Below, piece by piece: positions 45,842 through 56,745 of a stretch of DNA of 64,000 bases. The notes below the pieces were generated by a model that saw only the letters and a list, made by a program, of their open reading frames with translations, searched no databases and was not told the DNA's origin. This DNA is from Biomphalaria glabrata (lineage: Eukaryota; Mollusca; Gastropoda; Planorbidae): positions 37,420,998 to 37,484,997 of the forward strand of contig NC_074724.1 in NCBI RefSeq assembly GCF_947242115.1, given 5' to 3'. Numbering within the stretch: the stretch's first letter is position 1; every line of letters begins with the position of its first letter. The position numbers and the translations under genes were made by a program.

Positions 45842-47002
45842 CAGGGGTGGACTGGCTATATAGGCATTCAGGCAAATGCCCGGTGGGCAGGAACCCAATT
45901 GGGCCAGTAGGGGCAGTGGAAGGGAAGCATGAATGCCACCAAGACTAGTAGTAAACTGTAAAAAGATTATATAATACTCTTTTATAAAAAAAAACAAAAC
46001 AATCAGAGCGTCATGATTGTCTAAGCGTATTAAAGGGCTACTTGTGTAATGCATTTTCCGAAATAATGTAATAGCCTACATCTGTATACACAGTGGCGTA
46101 GCATCCATGACGTGAAACGGTTTAATGAACCTGGGCCCACGACCAATAGGGGCCCATAGCCGCAAGTCATTCATTGCGCTTGTGTCAATGACTAACAACC
46201 AAAGCCCACTAAAAGGGAAAAAAAATTAAAAGATGATTTTTGAAAAAAGCTATCCAAATATCCTCAATTTTGTATGTATGCCTAAGGAGCTGCTTTCATC
46301 CCGCTTATCTAAATGGTGACTAGCCTAATCACAATGTGCGTTAACAACAACTTAAGCTTGATCTTGAATGATTCCGTCAGCTTTGTTCAAGAAGTTGCTG
46401 CTGTCTATTCTTGGTAAAAAATGCGTATGTGTTTTATGCTCACAACATAGCAAGATGGGGTGTCTTAAATCTAATATGGAGAGTAAAGTCTCTATTACAC
46501 TTTGAAAAGTTTTGTCCTACAATGTGGTCATCAAGAAAGGATGCTCTAACAAAAATGAGATTCAGTTATTTTGATGTGCTCAAGATACTATACTCCCAAA
46601 AGGAAAAAGAAGGTCATGAAGCTACAATTAGAGTGTAATTAGAAACATTCAACACCGTTGAAATGAAATGATAACGACCAGAATACCAATAACATGGCTT
46701 TATTCCACAAAATTAGACCACAGTAAACAGTGAATGAAACCAGCACGTCTCGCATAACACTGATGCAGTCTATACACACACATACACACTGGACATGAAA
46801 CACACACACTGGGCATGACCTTCTGACATGCTGGACGCACGCAGAAAATCAACTCAGTTACACTACAACCTTATTTGTCAGCTTATCAAACTTAGCATAA
46901 TGATTTTGAGGAGATGTATAATTCGATCTCCCTCATATGGCATGTTGGGGGCCGGATTGCATAGAAATGCCTGGGCCGGTTTTGACTTCCAGTCCGCCCC
47001 TG
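45842..47002 (+). mobile_element. hAT-like DNA transposon, 1.16 kb, second family
   Basis: Inverted ends CAGGGGTGGACTGG and, in reverse complement, CAGGGGCGGACTGG are flanked by an 8-bp duplication with one mismatch: TACACATC (45834-45841) and TACGCATC (47003-47010). Inside, the frame 46411-46638 encodes PTMWSSRKDALTKMRFSY, resembling the R-WSSR-DA block of hAT transposases related to ZMYM/DUF4371 proteins. Most of the transposase is gone. Internal CACACA-rich sequence at 46770-46815 may be a nested insertion. Confidence 0.8.
46411..46638 (+). pseudogene. hAT transposase fragment (ZMYM/DUF4371-like)
   Basis: 75 residues with HFEKFCPTMWSSRKDAL and a following helix, matching the insertion-domain entry of hAT transposases, where (T)RWSSR-DA is conserved. 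The tryptophan and SSRKDA are kept while the preceding arginine is replaced by methionine. It lies within the 45842-47002 element. Confidence 0.55.
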
Positions 47003-47010
47003 TACGCATC

Positions 47011-48156
47011 CATCAAAGACTTAACAGTTTATTAATATTCAATAATTTCCAAATTTATCAATATTGCTGATATTTATGTGTTGTTGTTTTTTTCAGTATA
47101 AAACACAATTAATGGAATTTTTAAAAACTTCTTTTACAGATGCTCAAGATGAAAGATGTCTTAAGGACAATTTACTTTTCAAACCTGAAACCTAAAAACC
47201 AAAATATAAATACTCGGAATCAGGTAATTGTAATGTATAATCAAAATAAAGTATGTTTTGAAGTTATGTCCTATTCAATTTATATGATGCATATGTCAAT
47301 GTGTATTAGCAGATTGCAAACTAGAACTAAATTATGGACCGGTTTCCTTTTTCACCAGTAGTGATTTTCCTTTTATACACCATATCTGTGATCCAACCTT
47401 CAAAAGTAGCATCTTAGTCTTCGTACAAGTATTACTTCAGTCAGTACAAACACATTGTCCTTAACACAGATCAACATATTTTAATGTAAAATACAAATAT
47501 TCCAAATTGCTTTCTCATCAGTAAGTTAGAAAAATATTCTACTAACATTTTGTAAAGGGATTCGATTAGGATAAGGTACTGTTATAGTCAATAGTTTTTG
47601 GCACATCAACATTTTATATAGATTGTAGAAATGATGCAGGGCTTAGAAAGGCTAAAACTGATCAAGTTTATATTCCTGTGTAAGATGCATGTCATAGAGA
47701 GGGATGTAATCTAATAGAATTGAAGTTGTTATAACAAATTAGAATAAATCCATTCTAATCTGACTTCAGAATCCTATGCAACTTGAGCAAAGATTTAACA
47801 TAGTAAAAGTAGATCTGAATAAGACTGATTTGGTTGTGTTTGTCAGGGTGAGAAAGTTTTTAGTTCATAATTATCAGCTTGCAAATTCTTCATAGGGTAA
47901 AAAAACAAATACTTGGGTGGACACAGATCTTGAAAACTGCTTTAACAATTTTCGTACAAATTTGACCATTTAAGTATAACTTGGGGAAAAGAATAATCAG
48001 CTAATTGGCGCACTTGAAAACTCTGGTTTGACCTTTATATTTTTCAAAATATAAATATCTTACAATTAAATTTGGTCTGGAGGTCTAGATAATCTATATC
48101 CTGAATACACATACATCAGCAAAGTATTCCTGCATATATTCATGTTTGTTTGTAAA
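47011..48156. other. Unassigned AT-rich DNA
   Basis: No coding domain or repeat end recognised. Confidence 0.4.
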
Positions 48157-48328
48157 ATGTTTTACATGTTTCGGATGTTCCTTCAGAGTTGAAGATAATT
48201 ACTTCCTAGTCCAAACCTCCCGCAGGATGACGGCAGATGGGAGTGGGCAGGGTTTGAACCTGAGACCATCGATAAGTCTGAACGACAGTCCAGCGTGCAA
48301 ACCACATGACCAGGCAGCCATCCATCAA
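48157..48328 (-). repeat. tRNA-derived SINE (family B)
   Basis: Reverse orientation: CGGATGTTCCTTCAGAGTTG, TAGTCCAAACCTCCCGCAGG, GGGTTTGAACCTGAGACC and ACATGACCAGGCAGCCATCC. Nearly identical to 56592-56745. Confidence 0.85.
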
Positions 48329-48489
48329 AGAGTTCAATTAATAGAATATTTTGCAAACTAGAACCTTGTAGATCATAGATCTAGATCTATTAAATGCTAG
48401 TCTAGGTTACTCTTTTTTAATTTTGCCATGTCTGTCTGTATCACCAAACTTGAGTTTTATATATTCTGACTAGATTTCCTGTGACATTT

Positions 48490-49420
48490 TACGTCTAGAG
48501 AGACGATCTTTTCCCTTTGCAACTTCCTGTGTGACTAAAGAGGCCAATCCTTGATACACACCTGCGATTGCAGGTTGGGCATATGTAATCACCATGCGCT
48601 GTTGCATTTTCACCCTTCTTTCTGCTTCTGTTGTGTATGACATCTGCAATCTGTGACCCTTCCTTTATGCTCTCTCTCCATGTGGATCTGTCCAGTGCCA
48701 CCTCTTCCCAGTTGCCAGTGTCGATTTTGAAGAGCTTCATGTCACCTTTGCATACATCCGTATAAAGTAAAAGTGGGCGACCAGCGGCTCTCCTGCCTTC
48801 TATTAGATCGCCATACAGGATGTCCTGTGGAAGTCGACCTACTGGCATTCTACGAACGTGGCCAAGCCAGCCAAGGCGTCTGCTGCTGATAACAGAGCGG
48901 ATGTCCTGGCACCCTGCTCTTCGTAGCACTTTTTCATTGGTTATCTTATCTTGCCACCTTATTTTAAAGATGTGCCTTAGACCATGAGTAGGCTGACCAT
49001 GTTTCACTTCCATACAGCAAGGTGCTCAACACACAGGTCCGGTAGATTAGGGCTTTTTAGTACTGTTAGTCAGCAATATGTTGTCCCAGACTCTTTTCTG
49101 CAACCGTGACATGGTGACCATTGCCTTGGCTATCCTGTTATTAATGTCTTTATCCAGTAGAGTGTTGCTGGATATGATGAAGCCAAGGTAACAAAAGTGA
49201 TCAACTATTTCTAGTGGTTGGCCATTAATGCTTACTTGAGGTGCAGTGTTTGTGTTTTGGACAAGTATCTTAGTTTTGCTTTGACTGATGTTTAAGCCGA
49301 ACTTCTGGCAAGCAGCAGATAGTTTGTCAACCAGAGACTGTAGCTGAATATCAGAATCAGTCACAATAGCTGCATCATCAGCATACAAGAGTTCCCTGAT
49401 GAGTAACTTCTTAACCTTGA
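48490..49420 (-). mobile_element. 5'-truncated LINE, reverse transcriptase C-terminal half (family 2)
   Basis: Two minus-strand frames (49047-49538 and 48495-49013) give the catalytic box LLYADDAAIV, then QSKTKILV, DHFCYLGFIIS and RLQKRVWDN. These are followed by RHIFKIRWQDKITNEKVL, RRLGWLGHVRRMPVGRL, GRPLLLYTDVCKGDMKLF and ALDRSTWRESI. It ends in a C2H2-like finger, CPTCNRRCVSRIGLFSHTGS. A deletion with frame change near 49010-49060 removes the block around the Y-A-C-V motif. The truncation point is near 49420, close to a poly-G run at 49461-49474. It is the best-preserved copy of its family here. Confidence 0.9.
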
Positions 49421-49668
49421 CTAGATTTATGCATGTGCTTAACAAGGATTTTTCAGGTATGGGGGGGGGGGGGGTGCGCCTTGGGGCGGGTAAAAATTGT
49501 TCCTTTTTAAAAGATTTATTATCAGTAATTAAGAGCAAAGTAATTGCTCTTACAAGAAGTCATCAGCCCCATAAGAAAGAAAGTCTTTTTAAAAAAAATT
49601 GTTGTTTATTATTAAATCTCCTGTATGTGCCATGGAAGGTAATTTTTTAATTTTAACTATTTTTAAAG

Positions 49669-49815
49669 GTATTAACTATCCACCTCTTGTGAAAACATTG
49701 GCTACTGTCAAGGCTTACATTGAATCTCTACCACTTTTAGATGAGCCAGAAATGTTTGGGCTCCATGAGAATGCAAACATAGCCTTTCAGTTGAATGAAA
49801 CCAATGCTATACTTG
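49669..49815 (+). CDS. Single exon of an axonemal-type dynein heavy chain
   Basis: The exon lies between TTTTTAAAG and GGTAAGTC and encodes INYPPLVKTLATVKAYIESL, then PLLDEPEMFGLHENANIAFQ and LNETNAIL. This is the C-terminal motif of dynein heavy chains (SLPL-D-PE-FGMHENANI-FQ--ETN) that lies just beyond the AAA ring of these microtubule motors. It is 147 bp, phase 1 at both ends, with no stop and all key positions kept. No neighbouring dynein exons were recognised: LINE and LTR remains lie on both sides. It is either one exon between very long repeat-filled introns or a displaced fragment. Assignment to a particular DNAH paralogue is not possible from 49 residues. Confidence 0.75.
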
Positions 49816-49989
49816 GTAAGTCTTTGTTTTGCTAATGCTAGTATAGAAACATAAACAGGCGCAATTTACTGCTATATTATAATATACACACACTTACACT
49901 GGTTTTGTTCTGAAATACTTTAGTTTAGAAAATAATTCATTGTCATATAATCTTTTTTATACTGCTTTATTATGGCTTACAACATTGTA

Positions 49990-51600
49990 GCCATTGTTAC
50001 ATTTATATGTGTATTTATGTTTATGTATGTTGTGTGTGTGTTTGTTTGTTTTCTTGTAGTCTACCTTGTTCTATTGTTCAGTATGTTCACGGTTTACTCT
50101 TAAGTGTGTCAGTTGTGTGTATTCACTGTGTATTAGTCTCTGCTGGTTGTTCTCTCCTTGTTTCATGTTAATAAAAATGGAGTGTAAATTTTAAACATCA
50201 GTATTGTTAGTGTATTTAACATGGAGGCAGCTTTCTAAAAGTTCTAAACTGGAAGCTGTAAGTAAAACTAACTTTAAACCAAGAATTAACCCTCCACCTC
50301 CTTTAAGTGTGAAGAAAGGGTGTGAGGAATGGAAGCTTTTCAAGCAAATGTGGCTGAACTATTGCACTATAGAGAGAATAAACAATATAGATGAAGAGTA
50401 TGCCAAAGCACTGTTCTTGCACACTATTGGCCCAGAGGCATTGGCAGTATACAACAGCATCACCTTTAAACCAAAGCACAATGTTCAAGACATAATATGT
50501 GCATTTGAGCAATTTGCAATTTTTGCAACCATATGGAAGAGTCATTAATAAGAGACTGAATGGTAGTTGTTGGCATCAGAGACACAAGGACAAAGAAAGA
50601 ACTCTTACAAGAACATAAACTAACACCCAAGACTTGTATAGAAATCTGCAAGGCAAATGAAGCTGCTGACTTGCAACTAAAGGTACTAGAAACAGGTACA
50701 TCTGATGCCTCACCTCCTCAGGATGAGGCGTTCGCTGTTTTGTCTCGCAAAAATATTCTACAACAGAATGCTGCTCATAAACAGCGCAAATGTAAATTTT
50801 GTGGACAAAATCACCCATTTAAAAAGGAACTGTGTCCTGCATGGGGTAAAATATGTAATATCTGTAAACAAAAAAATTGTTTTGGCATTCAATGCAACCA
50901 AAAGAAACTGCAATGTGTACAGGAGGACAGTGATGATTGTTATTCATTATCTTCTAGTGATGAGGCTGTGCTTGCTGTACAAGGTGGACCAAACAATAAG
51001 ATCATAAAAGCTGAAATGATCATAGCTGGTGAGAAGATTGTGTGTCAGATTGACTCAAGTGGGAAGGTACAACTCGTAGTGCAAAATCCAAAGACCAACA
51101 AGAGATATCGTGTTGATTTCGTGGTTGTGAAAGATGACTTAACTCCCCTGTTAGGGAAGAAAACGTCAGAAAAAATGGGACTAATTACAATAAACTATCA
51201 TACTTTTGAAAGTGTTGATAAGCCTCTACCAAGGTTATCGACAAAAATAGTTGAACAGTTCTCTGATGTATTAGATGATCAGCAGGGTGAATTACCTGGT
51301 GTTGTACACTTAGAAGTGAATCCTGTCATAACACCAGTTACATGTCCATCTGGTCGTGTACCTTTAGCTATGCAGGCTAAAGTAAAGTCTGAGTTAGAAC
51401 TGCTAACAGAAAAAGGAATCATTGTGCCTGTTGATACACTTACTGACTGGGTCAGTTGAATGTGATTGCAACTAAAAAATCTGGGAAACTCCGTATCTGT
51501 TTAGATCCTTGTCCTCTCAGCAAGGCACTTAAAAGAGAATGTTTTTCCCTTCCAGTAATGGAAGACTTGCTTCCTAGAATATCTGAAATCCTTTTCATAT
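49990..51600 (+). mobile_element. Ty3/gypsy-like LTR retrotransposon fossil, gag to start of reverse transcriptase
   Basis: In order: a possible 5' LTR remnant with an AATAAA (about 50171) before 50205; a gag-like segment (EEWKLFKQMWLNYC, ALFLHTIGPEAL; from about 50204); a cysteine-rich, zinc-knuckle-like segment (CKFCGQNHPF; about 50790); a protease-side and linker region; and the start of a reverse transcriptase (to about 51600). The likeness is to gag-pol of the K02A2.6-like Ty3/gypsy group. It is broken in several places, and the rest of pol and any 3' LTR are absent, so it is an old, incomplete relic. It lies between the dynein and MAP3K exons on the same strand. Confidence 0.85.
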
Positions 51601-51959
51601 GTTATACTTTTATGCAAACAAGGTTTACTATATAGTAACTAAAGAATTTTATATTTACTGATTTTTAAATTCATATTAGTTAAAAGATTATTGGATATTT
51701 GTACATCAAATCCATGTCTAATTTATAGATCATCTTTTTATGAACAATTATCAATACAAAAACAGAATAGTTTCACCAACTTACACTAGAATCCAACTAA
51801 AATTCTAATCAATTTACACTAGCATCCAACTCATATTCTTATCAATTTACACTAACATCAAACATATTTTGCTTTTGATCTTACTAGAAAAGTTTTTATG
51901 AATATTTACATCTTACAAATATCCATATGTTAAGCTTTACATGTTCATTAAAGACTTAC

Positions 51960-52075
51960 TTTGCTAAGTTATTGGTTTTCCTTGTTGATTAGGCAACTCG
52001 TTCTTTGCTGTAATGGCACTAGGGAGGAAGAGCCCTTTTTTAAAAATTCATATGGGGAAATGTGACTTTCTGTGT
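51960..52075 (-). mobile_element. LINE 3' end fragment (family 4), diverged
   Basis: The reverse complement reads GAGTTGCCTAATCAACAAGG and AAAACCAATAACTTAGC, with upstream GGGCTCTTCCTCCCTAGTGC, following the family 4 3' coding end. Confidence 0.5.
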
Positions 52076-52283
52076 ATTTTATTAGATTGTGTTTTTTTTT
52101 TTATCTGACAAAGCTCACAAATATAATTGCTCTATAATTTAAAAAAACAACAACAAAGACTCACATATTTTAACTAAGTGCAGTGATAAAGAAATGGTTT
52201 TAAGCCATTAACCTTAGTCACTGTCTCATATCAAGAAACTTGTCATAAGTTTTTTTCAAAGAATCTTGTAAGAATTTACTTAA

Positions 52284-53581
<1,298 letters not shown>

Positions 53582-53654
53582 GTATTTTATGCCTCATGGT
53601 ATTACAGCGGACCATCAAGGAAATATTTGGTTAACAGATGTAGCAATGCATCAG
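53582..53654 (+). CDS. PAM: PAM-like exon A (first zinc histidine)
   Basis: Encodes YFMPHGITADHQGNIWLTDV and AMHQ, matching rat FYLPHGLSID...VTDVALHQ. The histidine of PHG is a PAL zinc ligand. Borders TTTTCAG / GTAAAAC. Intact. Confidence 0.85.
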
Positions 53655-53894
53655 GTAAAACATTTCTTTGTTGTTCTTCTCAACATGTGTTAAACAAATT
53701 GAATTGATCTTATTGACAACATAAAAGCTTTAAAAAAAACACAAGAATTCTAACACTGAATATTATAGCACTTGATATCAGATGAAAAAAAATGTAACAA
53801 AATAATTAATTTGTTTTAGTTATGTAAGATTGATTTCCTTCACTACTGTACTTTCTTTTGGTCTACAAATTAATACAATTTTGTTTCTCTTTAG

Positions 53895-54035
53895 GTTTTT
53901 AAAATACCACCAGGTCAGACTGTACCAAAAATGACACTAGGACAGAAGTTCCAACATGGTGAAGATACAAATCTTTTTTTGTAAACCTACTGATGTAGCT
54001 GTTCTTATGTCTGGAGAGTTTTTTGTATCTGATGG
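53895..54035 (+). CDS. PAM: PAM-like exon B, one-base frame change
   Basis: Starts VFKIPPGQTVPKMTLGQKF then QHGEDTNLF. The match to the family continues as CKPTDVAVLMSGEFFVSDG only after losing one T from a run of seven (about 53973-53979). The exon is 141 bp where 140 would keep the phase. A homopolymer sequencing error is a simple alternative to real damage. Confidence 0.75.
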
Positions 54036-54216
54036 GTAATACTAGGCTTTGCAATTAATTGTAATTATATATTGTGTCAGCAAATATTGCTTTAAATAAA
54101 TGAGTCCATTGATACTGATTAGGCATTAAAAAATATATTTTAAATTTGAATTTTGAATTATGTAAAAATAATCAAATCTTGATTGTTTTATTACAAGCCT
54201 ACTTTTTGTAAAACAG

Positions 54217-54302
54217 GTACTGTAATAGCAGAGTTCTGAAATTTTCCAAAGATGGAACTTTTTTGATGTCCTTTGGGAAAAGGAATGTTCAGTTTGGTGC
54301 AG
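54217..54302 (+). CDS. PAM: PAM-like exon C (catalytic tyrosine block)
   Basis: Encodes YCNSRVLKFSKDGTFLMSFG and KRNVQFGA, matching DGYCNSRIVQFSPSGKFVTQWG of rat PAM, where this tyrosine is catalytic. Intact, with borders AAACAG / GTAACT. Phase allows direct splicing to exon D. Confidence 0.85.
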
Positions 54303-54464
54303 GTAACTTCCTAAATATATATCTGATTATTAGTTTGATGTGCATGATTTTCAAGTCATGTTTCATGATAACAATTTAAAACTATAAAACCAGATACCAT
54401 ATGAATTGTATTCAATAGCCACATTTTGTGGTATGCCCTTCGAACTCATCAGGATTGTTTTGAG

Positions 54465-54550
54465 TTTGAACACTGCCATCCCCTGTCATCCTGCAGGAGG
54501 TTTGGGTTAGAACATAGTTATGTTTAGTTCTGAAGGAACATCCAGAACTT
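54465..54550 (+). repeat. SINE fragment (family B) in a PAM-like intron
   Basis: CCTGCAGGAGGTTTGGGTTA and GTTCTGAAGGAACATCC match the body of family B. It lies where the missing PAM exon would be expected. Confidence 0.65.
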
Positions 54551-54808
54551 AAAAAAAATATTAAACAAAATAAAGATTTTAAGCTAAATAAATTAGGTTA
54601 CATAAATGTGCTTAGCTTGGTTGGTTTTTCCCCTTATCAGCATTTTATAAAGTTCAAACTATGTTTCTACTGGTACATATTAATAGAAGATGAGACTTCA
54701 TTATTTTGTAAACAAAGAAAAATGTGACAATATCACCATTAATATTTTATTGTAGATTTTGGTCAGTAGTTTGCTGCATTATCAAACAGCTCATTTTTTG
54801 TTCTATAG

Positions 54809-54927
54809 GAGGTTTACTGTATGCTGTGAATGGTCCTGCTTTTGATGGCCCCACTGATACAACTGTCCAGGGTTTCACATCAGACATAAATACTGGAGAT
54901 TTGTTGGAAATGTGGAATGTACCAGAT
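54809..54927 (+). CDS. PAM: PAM-like exon D
   Basis: Encodes GGLLYAVNGPAFDGPTDTTV, QGFTSDINTGDLLEMWNVPD, matching FLFAVNGKPYFG...VQGFVMNFSSGEIIDVF. Intact, with borders TCTATAG / GTAAAG. Confidence 0.85.
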
Positions 54928-55118
54928 GTAAAGTTCTATTTCATGTGACAACAAAACTCAGCTTAGTTTAACTACAAATAGCTAATCTCTCTCATTGTAA
55001 CATAATTTATCAAAGTTATGTTTTATTTATTTATTCTTATTCAACTTTTACAAAGTAAAAATGTTTTGAATGTATTGACCTCGTGGGAAACTACATTAAA
55101 ATCTCCACTATCTTTCAG

Positions 55119-55251
55119 AACATGCGAAACCCACATTATGTAGCAGCAGATCCAGTAACACATAGCATCTATGTAGGGGAATTGGACCCTGAAAGTGTTT
55201 GGAAGTTTAGCAGACCTGTTACAGTACAGTCAAGTTCACAGCATAACAAAG
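55119..55251 (+). CDS. PAM: PAM-like exon E (third zinc histidine)
   Basis: Encodes NMRNPHYVAADPVTHSIYVG, ELDPESVWKFSRPVTVQS and SSQHNK, matching MPHDIVASEDGTVYIGDA...VWKF. The histidine of PHY corresponds to a PAL zinc ligand. Intact, with borders CTTTCAG / GTAATT. Confidence 0.85.
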
Positions 55252-55763
55252 GTAATTAAGGAAGATTGCTTTCACATTCACCTGGTAATGAATGTTGATG
55301 TGAATGTTCATTTGTAAAGTCTGTTAATAGTTTATAATTGGCTGTTAAAAAGTTTGCATCAGTATTAATCTAAATATGTACTTGTGATCTGTACTACTCT
55401 CTGAATGAAACGTCCTGGACTCTTTTATTGTCTATAATTTTATCACTTTCCTTAGAGACATGTAAAAGCAAATTGAATCCGATTAGAAGTGCAAGCGATG
55501 ATTGTAATACAGAAAGAAAATCTTTTCAATAATTGAATTTATTGTGTTGAGTGGTCATTGTGAACTACTAGCTTACTCTTTATTAGAGCAAAGAAAATGG
55601 TAGAAGTAAAATAACTTAGACTTTGCTTCGGCTCAACTGAAGTTTACAAATAGCTGTGTAGATTTTTCAAGAAATTTCCTAGTTTCATAAGGTGAAAAGT
55701 AATTTGTGTAGACATCTTAGGAAAAGCTACAATGCCTTAACTTTATTCAATTTTATGCCACAG

Positions 55764-55985
55764 TTGAGGAAAGTACTCAGAACCAGTTACTGTCAGCAAT
55801 CCATTGGACCAGAGTGAAACCAATACCACAGAGTTGTCTGAGGCTATCAAAGATAGCAGTGATGTCTCTCCCTCTGTCATCAATTGGCATCTTACTTGTG
55901 GTACCAGTCATCTTGTTGCTACTTCTATAGTCAGGGCACATCAGTCTGGTGTTATAAATTTTTTTTTAGTTTTAGTTTTTAGCTA
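55764..55985 (+). pseudogene. PAM: PAM-like exon F, stalk and membrane segment, frame broken
   Basis: Begins VEESTQNQLLSAI after CCACAG. One frame then reads an acidic stalk (LDQSETNTTELSEAIKDSS) while the splice frame gives the hydrophobic SSIGILLVVPVILLLLL before a stop. PAM has a stalk followed by a membrane helix (LLVIPVLVLLAI in rat) here, so both pieces fit but not in a single frame. The 3' border is uncertain. Confidence 0.6.
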
Positions 55986-56228
55986 GATTGAATGAAATTT
56001 AAAACATTTTTTATATTATTAAATTACAGAATTTTTAATCCTTTCCTCTAGTTTAATGATCAATACTATAAAATGAAATAAAAATTATTGGGCGGTTTAT
56101 AATATATTCAGGTCATTTAAAAACCTTTACAACATAACAGGCATTTCATTTTTTAAATTCTTTTTGTTAAAATTTGGATGTTTTCTACAATTTAATATTT
56201 GTTCTTTCTTTTTTTTTTTTTTCATTAG

Positions 56229-56407
56229 GAAAATTTAAATGTTATGGACATGGAAAGAAGGGAAAGGTTTTTAACCTTAAAGGCTTTACTTGGAATTCTC
56301 ATAAAGGCTTTGATAGACTTAGTACTGAGGAAAGTGATCATGAGGTTGACCCAGATGATTTAGATGATAAAGACTATTTGACACCTCCCAAGACGAATAA
56401 AGCATAG
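56229..56407 (+). CDS. PAM: PAM-like exon G, cytoplasmic tail and stop
   Basis: After TTCATTAG it encodes KFKCYGHGKKGKVFNLKGF, then HKGFDRLSTEESDHE and an acidic end before TAG. This matches the GRFRGKGSGGLNLGNFF...RKGFDRVSTEGSDQEKDE routing tail of vertebrate PAM, which directs trafficking between granules and endosomes. Intact. Confidence 0.85.
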
Positions 56408-56591
56408 CCTCAAGTTCAAGGCTGACTAAATTGTGTAAATTAATCTTTTTTTTTCTTTGTTATTAGTTGTTCATATCATAATATTCTGCCATTACAGTCA
56501 GGGTTTAAACTTGTTTACAAGTTGAATCTGATACCAACTAAATCTCATAAACACATAATTAACCATAGACCCACCTCATGTAAAAAAAAAA

Positions 56592-56745
56592 TGTTTTACA
56601 TATTTCGGATGTTCTTTCAGAGTTGAAGATAGTTTACTTCCTAGTCCAAATCTCCCGCAGGACGACGGGGGATGGGAGCGGGCAGGGTTTGAACCCGGGA
56701 CCATTGATAAATCCAAATGACAGTCCGCACGACCAGGCAGCCATA
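56592..56745 (-). repeat. tRNA-derived SINE (family B)
   Basis: TTCGGATGTTCTTTCAGAG, TAGTCCAAATCTCCCGCAGG, GGGTTTGAACCCGGGACC and ACGACCAGGCAGCCAT. Box B is perfect in reverse. Confidence 0.85.

Larger units (their letters stand above)
53582..56407 (+). pseudogene. PAM: Peptidylglycine alpha-amidating monooxygenase (PAM), lyase domain to C-terminus, partial and disturbed
   Basis: Seven exon-like segments follow the order of the peptidyl-alpha-hydroxyglycine alpha-amidating lyase (PAL) half of PAM, then its membrane segment and cytoplasmic tail. PAL cleaves hydroxyglycine-extended peptides to amidated neuropeptides and glyoxylate in secretory granules. Zinc-ligand histidines one (MPHGIT) and three (NPHYVA) and the DGYCNSR tyrosine are present. 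The exon with the second ligand (PHSLA in rat) and the ADREN-R block is absent between 54302 and 54809. One exon has a one-base frame change in a T run, and the membrane-segment exon is broken. No monooxygenase (PHM) exons or first PAL exons were found upstream. The conserved tail argues for recent decay or for assembly errors in a real gene. Confidence 0.75.

Noticed and set aside
46090-46160. Separate transposon end starting CAGTGGCGTAGC
   Set aside because: No matching second end or duplication. It may simply be internal to the 45842-47002 element.
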